Shown: positions 12,324-16,701 of the stretch, piece after piece
Layout: each line of letters begins with the position of its first letter
Numbering within the stretch: the stretch's first letter is position 1
Assembly (NCBI GenBank): GCA_964244955.1
Contig: CAXTKQ010000087.1
Coordinates: 1-16,701, forward strand
Length of the DNA: 16,701 bases
DNA from: Mucilaginibacter_A sp964244955
GTDB lineage: Bacteria; Bacteroidota; Bacteroidia; Sphingobacteriales; Sphingobacteriaceae
Reading direction: 5' to 3'
Translations under genes and position numbers: made by a program
Notes under the pieces: generated by a model
Told to the model about the DNA's origin: nothing
The model's input: the letters and a program-made list of their open reading frames with translations, nothing else
The model's database searches: none

Positions 12324-14181
12324 CGAATCTTTGGCCGAAGTTCATGGTTCGGTAAGCACTTCCGGGCATGTTGGCTGGAAAAGGGTTTTGTCTTTTTTAG
12401 GCCCGGCTTTTATGGTAAGTGTGGGTTACATGGACCCGGGAAACTGGGCGACAGATTTGGCGGCCGGAAGCCAGTTTGGTTACCGCCTGATTTGGGTGCT
12501 TCTTTTATCCAACTTAATTGCGCTGCTTTTACAATCGTTAAGCACGCGTTTGGGCATTGTGCAAGGCTTGGATTTGGCGCAGGCATCGAGGCAAACTTAT
12601 TCGAGTTTTGTTAATTTTTGCCTTTTTATCCTGGCACAAATTGCTATTATCGCTTGCGATCTGGCAGAAGTGATTGGTATGGCTATCGGTTTGCAACTGC
12701 TTTTTCATTTGCCGCTGATCTGGGGCGTTTCCGTTACACTTTTAGATACCATTTTGCTGCTTTACTTGCTTAATAAAGGCATGCGCCATCTGGAAGGCTT
12801 TATCGTTTCGATGGTTTTTATTGTTGGATTATCTTTTTTAGTGGAAATGTTTATTGTAGAACCAAACATTAAACAAATTGGTTTAGGCTTAATCCCGCAC
12901 AACTTAAACGGAAGCGCATTGTACATTGCCATCGGTATTATTGGCGCAACGGTAATGCCGCACAACCTTTATTTGCATTCCTCATTGGTACAAACCCGAA
13001 AGATTGAGCGAAACGAAACTGGCATCCGGGAATCTATCAAAATGAACATGATTGATACCACAGTTGCTTTAAACTTAGCTTTTTTTGTAAATGCTGCAAT
13101 TTTGATTTTGGCTGCAGCAGCTTTTTTCAGAAACGGTTACCATCAGGTTGCCGAAATACAGGATGCGCACAAATTATTGAACCATATTTTCGGTTCTTTA
13201 GCACCGGTTTTATTTGCTGTTGCGCTGATTGCAGCCGGGCAAAGTTCTACCGTTACCGGAACATTGGCCGGGCAAATTATTATGGAAGGCCATATCAACC
13301 TGCGCATTGCGCCCTGGCTGCGACGATTGCTCACGCGGTTACTCGCTATTATCCCTGCTTTTTTTACCATCCTTTATTCGGACGAACGTGCTTTGGGAAG
13401 TTTGCTGGTGCTGAGCCAGGTTGTGTTGAGTTTGCAGTTGGGTTTCGCCGTAATCCCGCTGATCCATTTCACTTCCAACAAAGAAAAAATGGGCGTTTTT
13501 GCCAACAAAACCTGGATCAAAGTTATGGCCTGGCTTGCAGCCATTATCATTGTTGGGCTGAACGCAAAATTAGTAGTTGGACAGATTGCTGATTGGGCCG
13601 AAGCTTATCCGCAGCACCAACAATTGATACATTTCACCACAGTTCCCTTTGCTATTGCCATCTGCATACTTCTTTTATACGTGTTTTTTAAACCTTTTTT
13701 TAAGGTTCATGCTGATGTTGCCACACGTATTCCGCACGGCAAAGCTTTAGAAATTGAGGCCATCGCCCCTGTTGCTTTAAAACGGATTGGCATTGCCGTT
13801 GATTTCACCAAAAACGACCGCGATACCATACGCCACGCTTTGATGCAAGGCGGAAAAAATGCAGATTATTTCCTCATCCATGTGGTAGAAACCGCAGGTG
13901 CGACTTATTACGGTGATAAAATTATGGATTTTGAAACCCAAAGCGACCGCGAAAACCTGGAGAAATACCAGTTGCGTTTGCAGGAACTGGGCTATCGTTC
14001 TAAACCATACGTCGGTTATGGCAAAGTGGCAAAAGCCATTGCAGGCGTAGTAAACCAGCAGGATCTGGAACTATTGGTGATGGGCGCGCATGGCCATAAA
14101 GTTTTTAAAGATCTTATCTTTGGCACCACGGTTAACTCCGTTCGGCATTTGGTTAAAGTGCCGGTATTAATTGTGCAGTAA
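12310..14181 (+). CDS. mntH: Nramp-family Mn2+ transporter fused to a C-terminal UspA domain
   Basis: A 623-residue fusion. Residues about 25-455 are an Nramp/MntH proton-coupled divalent-metal transporter with about eleven membrane helices. The helix-1 metal site is DPGNW (D42, N45), and the helix-6 site is ATVMPHNLYLHSSLVQTR (M216, H218). After the last helix (IAICILLLYVFFKPFF) a soluble universal-stress-protein domain runs from about 485 to 623: KRIGIAVDFTKNDRDTIRHA, then GAHGHKVFKDLIFGTT, which fits the UspA ATP-binding pattern G-2X-G-9X-G-(S/T) (G592, G595, G605), and VPVLIV at the end. This suggests nucleotide-dependent control of metal import on the cytoplasmic side (inference). It overlaps the regulator gene upstream by 14 bases. 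Two uptake-like motif copies encode L-L-L within membrane helices, and a third covers the stop codon. Confidence 0.93.
   Translation: MSNYNESLAEVHGSVSTSGHVGWKRVLSFLGPAFMVSVGYMDPGNWATDLAAGSQFGYRLIWVLLLSNLIALLLQSLSTRLGIVQGLDLAQASRQTYSSFVNFCLFILAQIAIIACDLAEVIGMAIGLQLLFHLPLIWGVSVTLLDTILLLYLLNKGMRHLEGFIVSMVFIVGLSFLVEMFIVEPNIKQIGLGLIPHNLNGSALYIAIGIIGATVMPHNLYLHSSLVQTRKIERNETGIRESIKMNMIDTTVALNLAFFVNAAILILAAAAFFRNGYHQVAEIQDAHKLLNHIFGSLAPVLFAVALIAAGQSSTVTGTLAGQIIMEGHINLRIAPWLRRLLTRLLAIIPAFFTILYSDERALGSLLVLSQVVLSLQLGFAVIPLIHFTSNKEKMGVFANKTWIKVMAWLAAIIIVGLNAKLVVGQIADWAEAYPQHQQLIHFTTVPFAIAICILLLYVFFKPFFKVHADVATRIPHGKALEIEAIAPVALKRIGIAVDFTKNDRDTIRHALMQGGKNADYFLIHVVETAGATYYGDKIMDFETQSDRENLEKYQLRLQELGYRSKPYVGYGKVAKAIAGVVNQQDLELLVMGAHGHKVFKDLIFGTTVNSVRHLVKVPVLIVQ
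12496..12507 (+). repeat. Uptake-like motif copy 11, inside mntH
   Basis: GTGCTTCTTTTA followed by TCCAACTTAATT; it encodes V-L-L-L in a membrane helix. Confidence 0.65.
13666..13677 (+). repeat. Uptake-like motif copy 12, inside mntH
   Basis: ATACTTCTTTTA followed by TACGTG and a T run; it encodes I-L-L-L in the last membrane helix. Confidence 0.65.
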
Positions 14182-14190
14182 AAGAAGCAT
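14179..14190 (-). repeat. Uptake-like motif copy 13, covering the mntH stop codon
   Basis: The minus strand reads ATGCTTCTTTTACTGCACAATTAAT. The TAA stop of mntH (14179-14181) is the end of the motif core. Confidence 0.75.
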
Positions 14191-14234
14191 TAGCAAATAC
14201 TGATCAGAGAAGAGAAATTTCAGATCGACTAAAA

Positions 14235-14696
14235 ATGAAAGAACAAGCAGAACAAAAAGTTTATATCAAAAATAAAAGGGCTTACTTCGATTTTCATATT
14301 GATGATAAATATGTGGCCGGAATTAAGTTGTTGGGGACAGAAATCAAGTCAATCCGGGAAGGAAAAGCGAACCTGACAGATTCTTTTTGTACGTTTATCA
14401 ACGGCGATTTGTACGTGCGCAACCTGCACATTTCCGAATATTCGCATGGTTCTTTTTACAACCACGAAGCCAAGCGCGACCGGATTTTGCTTTTGCAGAA
14501 GAAAGAACTGAAAAAGCTGCAGTCCAAAACCGAAGAAAAAGGTTTTACCATCGTTCCGCTGGCTATTTTTATCAGCGACCGCGGTTTTGCCAAAATTGAA
14601 ATCGGCCTCGCCCAAGGCAAAAAAACCTTTGATAAGCGCGAAACGATGAAAGAACGGGATTCTAAAATTGAAATGGACCGGGTGATGAAAAGGTAG
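14235..14696 (+). CDS. smpB: SsrA-binding protein SmpB
   Basis: A 153-residue RNA-binding protein that, with tmRNA, rescues stalled ribosomes and tags the nascent peptide for degradation. Family blocks are visible in order: NKRAYFDFHIDDKYVAGI (13-30), LLGTEIKSIREGKANLTDSF (32-51), HISEYSHGSFYNHEAKRDRI (64-83), LQKKELKKL (86-94), and the lysine-rich C-terminal tail KKTFDKRETMKERDSKIEMD that enters the decoding centre. Start ATG 14235 gives the normal length. It lies 53 bases after mntH on the same strand; that spacer contains a CTGATCAG palindrome (14200-14207) but no clear terminator. The ssrA gene is not in the window. Confidence 0.96.
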   Translation: MKEQAEQKVYIKNKRAYFDFHIDDKYVAGIKLLGTEIKSIREGKANLTDSFCTFINGDLYVRNLHISEYSHGSFYNHEAKRDRILLLQKKELKKLQSKTEEKGFTIVPLAIFISDRGFAKIEIGLAQGKKTFDKRETMKERDSKIEMDRVMKR

Positions 14697-14700
14697 GAAA

Positions 14701-14830
14701 AGGCTGTCGGCTTTCGGCTTTCGGCAATCAGCTTCCTGTCTGTTGCATATCCGCTTCAAAAAATTTCATTAACTCCAACTGATTTTGCTTTGGTTTTTTC
14801 TGAAAGCTGATAGCTGAATGCTGACAGCCT
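14701..14830. repeat. Imperfect inverted repeat between convergent smpB and pcm
   Basis: AGGCTGTCGGC and following bases (14701-14735) are mirrored by a GCTGATAGCTGAATGCTGACAGCCT-type arm (about 14800-14830): the ten outer bases match with one change and then imperfect GGCTTTC/CAGCT units continue. A T run (14793-14799) precedes the right arm. The convergent position suggests a shared terminator or a dispersed repeat. Confidence 0.6.
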
Positions 14831-14833
14831 TCC

Positions 14834-15496
14834 TCAACTCCACGCCTGATCTCCAACCAGCGGCACAAACCGAAACGTATCCAAACTTACTTTCTCGTAA
14901 TCATTTTCACCAACACGAAGGATCGTTGTCATCAATTGCGACTTTTCATCTCCAACCGGAATCACCAATAAACCGCCGATCTTTAACTGCTTCAACAAAA
15001 TTTCGGGGACAAAAGGCGCACCGGCCGTAACCAAAATCTTATCAAAAGGCGCGTTTGCAGGAATACCGTTAGAACCGTCTCCGCAGAAAAAATGGGCGTT
15101 ATAACCTAAATGCGGCAAAACTTTGCTGGTGCGCGCGTACAGTTTTTTCTGCCGTTCGATGGTGAAAACTTCGGCCCCTAATTCCAACAAAATACAGGTT
15201 TGATAGCCGGAACCGGTGCCAATTTCCAGCACTTTGTCTTTGGGTTGGATGTGCAGCAGTTCCGTTTGGTAAGCAACGGTATAAGGCTGCGAAATGGTTT
15301 GCCCGTCGCCAATCGGAAAAGCAATGTCGCGGTAAGCCTGGTTCCAAAAAGTTTCATCGAAAAAATAATGGCGTGGCACTTTTGCCATCGCCTGTAGCAC
15401 ACGCTTGTCGCCAATCTTTTTCACGTCTTCCAGAAACTTTACCAACTGTTTCCGCGCCCCTTTTTCCCGGTAGTTATCCACAAACTTGTAAGCCAT
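14834..15496 (-). CDS. pcm: Protein-L-isoaspartate O-methyltransferase
   Basis: A 220-residue SAM-dependent methyltransferase that repairs isoaspartyl residues in ageing proteins. It begins MAYKFVDNYREKGARKQLV. PRHYFFD (about 42-48) and QTISQPYTVAYQTELL (66-81) are the substrate-side signatures. The SAM motif I is VLEIGTGSGYQT (89-100), and FDKILVTAGAP (near 152-162) is motif II. The frame is open to 15565, but that longer form would start with TTG; the ATG at 15496 gives the family's usual length and is chosen. A TATCTTTG -7-like element ends just 6 bases before this ATG, so if it is used the mRNA would be nearly leaderless. It is convergent with smpB and divergent from modA. Confidence 0.93.
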   Translation of the reverse strand: MAYKFVDNYREKGARKQLVKFLEDVKKIGDKRVLQAMAKVPRHYFFDETFWNQAYRDIAFPIGDGQTISQPYTVAYQTELLHIQPKDKVLEIGTGSGYQTCILLELGAEVFTIERQKKLYARTSKVLPHLGYNAHFFCGDGSNGIPANAPFDKILVTAGAPFVPEILLKQLKIGGLLVIPVGDEKSQLMTTILRVGENDYEKVSLDTFRFVPLVGDQAWS

Positions 15497-15502
15497 GCGC
15501 TG

Positions 15503-15510
15503 CAAAGATA
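15503..15510 (-). promoter_or_regulatory. TAnnTTTG match just upstream of the pcm ATG
   Basis: The minus strand reads TATCTTTG, a perfect -7 consensus match, 7-14 bases before the ATG at 15496. Use of it would put the transcription start at or near the start codon. No -33 TTTG is visible, so it may be chance. Confidence 0.3.
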
Positions 15511-15565
15511 TTTTTTCAGAAAGATTTTCCTGACTTTTATCCAAATTAAAATCCGGCAAAAACAA

Positions 15566-15577
15566 ATGCTTCTTTTA
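15566..15577 (+). repeat. Uptake-like motif copy 14 (ATGCTTCTTTTA)
   Basis: Followed by CCGGC and AAAATTTC. It lies in the divergent pcm/modA spacer, 20 bases before the modA start. Confidence 0.85.
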
Positions 15578-15597
15578 CCGGCAAAATTTCAGTATTG

Positions 15598-16380
15598 ATG
15601 AAACGAAACTTACTTCAACCCAAAAAATACCCGATAAAAACAGTATGCCTTTTGTTGGTTTTGATTTTTGCCCGAGGTACCATTTCGGCACAAACCTTAA
15701 AGGTTGCCGTTGCAGCCAATTTGCAAGGCGTGATCAAGGTGTTGCAGCAAGATTTTACCCAGAAAACGAATATCCAAATTGACCCGATTGTTGGTTCGTC
15801 CGGCAATTTGTCCAACCAAATTAAAAACGGCGCGCCTTATGCTGTTTTTCTTTCTGCGGATATGAATTTCCCAAATGAGCTGTACAAAGCTGGCCTTACT
15901 ACTTCAAAACCAGTTGTTTATGCTTTAGGGAGTTTGATAATCTGCAGCAACCAAAACCTCAACTTTAACCATTGGGAAAAGCTGCTGTTAGCTGATCAAA
16001 TCAAAAAAATAGCTTTGGNNNNNNNNNNCCCCGCAACGGCGCCTTACGGAAAAGCGGCTACGGAAGTTTTGCAACGAAAAAACCTCCTGCAAAAAATCCA
16101 GCCAAAAATAGTTTATGGCGAAAGCATTGCGCAGGTAAACATTTACATCACCACCGGCGTTGCCGAAATTGGTTTTACCACCGAAGCTTTGGCAACCGAT
16201 GCTGCAAACAAACAAAAAATTTACTGGCAACGCGTTCCTGCTGCTGATTATCAGCCGATTGAACAAGGCATGGTCATTTTGAAACAAGCAAACGCAAACT
16301 TGCAGCAAGCCGAAAAGTTTTACCAGTACCTACAAAGCGCATCGGCCAAAACGATTTTGAAGAAATACGGTTACCGGTGA
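15598..16380 (+). CDS. modA: Molybdate ABC transporter substrate-binding protein (contains assembly gap)
   Basis: About 260 residues with the gap counted. It binds molybdate (or tungstate) outside the inner membrane and hands it to ModBC. A signal peptide is visible (basic start MKRNLLQPKKYPIKT, hydrophobic VCLLLVLIFARG, then A-Q), so it is exported. Mature features are LKVAVAANLQGVIKVL, PIVGSSGNLSNQIKNGAP, ADMNFPNEL, APYGKAATEVLQRKNL and the C-terminal YQYLQSASAKTILKKYG, all typical of ModA. Ten N bases (16019-16028) interrupt codons near residue 141; the frame continues, but family members suggest only about four bases are missing. ATG 15598 is preferred to the adjoining TTG 15595. modB follows after 95 bases. 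Confidence 0.92.
   Translation: MKRNLLQPKKYPIKTVCLLLVLIFARGTISAQTLKVAVAANLQGVIKVLQQDFTQKTNIQIDPIVGSSGNLSNQIKNGAPYAVFLSADMNFPNELYKAGLTTSKPVVYALGSLIICSNQNLNFNHWEKLLLADQIKKIALXXXXPATAPYGKAATEVLQRKNLLQKIQPKIVYGESIAQVNIYITTGVAEIGFTTEALATDAANKQKIYWQRVPAADYQPIEQGMVILKQANANLQQAEKFYQYLQSASAKTILKKYGYR
16019..16028. other. Assembly gap (10 N) inside modA
   Basis: Ten undetermined bases between KKIAL and PATAPYG codons of modA. A round-number gap suggests a scaffold-join placeholder rather than measured length. Confidence 0.95.
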
Positions 16381-16416
16381 GGAAAGGCGAAAGGTAAAGG
16401 GCGGAAAGGTGAAAGG
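16381..16416 (+). repeat. Purine-rich tandem repeat in the modA-modB spacer
   Basis: GGAAAGGCGAAAGG (16381-16394) recurs with one change as GGAAAGGTGAAAGG (16403-16416), a 22-base period directly after the modA stop. Nearly all purine. Function unknown. Confidence 0.6.
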
Positions 16417-16475
16417 CACACAAAATTTTGAAAACATAACCATAAAAAAAGCATACATCTAATCTAAAACCTATT

Positions 16476-16701
16476 TTGACAGACTGGTCTCCCATTTGGC
16501 TTACTTTAAAGTTGGCAGTTGTCAGCACTTCCATTTTGCTGGTGCTGGGCTTGCCGGTTGCGTATTGGCTTTCCAAAGGGCATTCGTTATTCAAAGTAAT
16601 TTTGGAAGCGTTGTTTACCATGCCGCTGGTTTTGCCGCCAACGGTTTTGGGCTTTTATTTGCTGCTGGCGTTTAGTCCGCAGCAAGGTTTGGGCAAATGG
16701 C
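16476..16701 (+). CDS. modB: Molybdate ABC transporter permease ModB (5' part, runs off the window)
   Basis: 75 N-terminal residues of an inner-membrane permease. From a TTG start at 16476 it reads (M)TDWSPIWLTLKLAVVS, then ILLVLGLPVAYWLS (first membrane helix), LFKVILEALFTMPLVLPPTV, and LGFYLLLAFSPQQGLG, the classic ModB opening with its MPLVLPPTVLGFYLL block. No in-frame ATG exists between the upstream stop (TAA 16443) and this point, so TTG, or possibly an ATT, must initiate. It follows modA by 95 bases and would form the ModABC molybdate importer with an ATPase gene beyond the edge. Confidence 0.88.
   Translation, partial: MTDWSPIWLTLKLAVVSTSILLVLGLPVAYWLSKGHSLFKVILEALFTMPLVLPPTVLGFYLLLAFSPQQGLGKW

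Noticed and set aside
14197..14232. Terminator after mntH
   Set aside because: CTGATCAG is a short palindrome without a loop or following T tract.
14349..14759. A 136-codon frame opposite smpB
   Set aside because: Antisense shadow of smpB; composition is that of complemented codons, with no motif.
15497..15565. Longer pcm form
   Set aside because: It would need a TTG start, and the added 23 residues are not part of the family; kept only as an alternative.
689..15577. The CTTCTTTTA motif as a promoter or operator element
   Set aside because: No constant distance or orientation to start codons or -7 boxes, and several copies lie inside genes or on stop codons.
16458..16469. Second DtxR/MntR box before modB (TCTAATCTAAAA)
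   Set aside because: Only one half resembles the operator at 11617; the other half lacks symmetry.

Overview
The window looks like chromosomal DNA of a Bacteroidota bacterium, most likely a Sphingobacteriales relative (Mucilaginibacter/Pedobacter-like). The evidence is protein character (zinc-free bL31 type B, Bacteroidota-type GlmU-like protein, LysRS with a C-terminal extension), promoters of the TTTG / TAnnTTTG type instead of -35/-10 boxes, weak Shine-Dalgarno signals, and dispersed palindromes of the type TCATTTCGACC/GGGAGAAATC. A 10-base N run at 16019-16028 marks an assembly gap.

Layout. 1-655 (minus): 5' part of a GlmU-like sugar nucleotidyltransferase gene, preceded by rpmE2. 905-3089 (plus): iscS-iscU-iscA iron-sulfur cluster genes ending in a strong terminator. 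3207-5120: long-chain acyl-CoA ligase. 5148-5390: small charged unknown protein. 5608-6708 (minus): AT-rich membrane acyltransferase. 6945-8666: lysS. 8757-8966: small unknown protein. 8974-9528 (minus): membrane protein with TPR-like repeats. 9600-10277: ung. 10278-11063: repeat-rich segment around a small GIY-YIG nuclease gene. 11064-11534 (minus): Lrp/AsnC regulator. 11655-14181: DtxR/MntR-type regulator overlapping an Nramp transporter fused to a UspA domain, with a palindromic operator candidate upstream. 14235-14696: smpB. 14834-15496 (minus): pcm. 15598 to the end: modA and the start of modB (molybdate import).

Most genes are housekeeping. The strongest unexplained signal is a short word, CTTCTTTTA (extended ATRCTTCTTTTAYC, usually followed about 4 bases later by an A-rich tract). 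It occurs 14 times in 16.7 kb, 10 on plus and 4 on minus, where composition predicts well under one. Copies lie between genes, on stop codons, in a terminator loop, as an inverted pair between convergent genes, and inside at least five open reading frames. Density (about one per 1.2 kb), core plus A/T tract, use of both strands and placement at gene ends resemble the DNA uptake sequences of Pasteurellaceae and Neisseriaceae. I know of none described in this group, so I propose an uptake-sequence-like genome-wide motif as the main candidate for something new.

A second system is the GIY-YIG gene, boxed between two hairpin repeats of one family, which suggests a nuclease-associated REP-like element. 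Two uptake-like motif copies are joined to members of that palindrome family.
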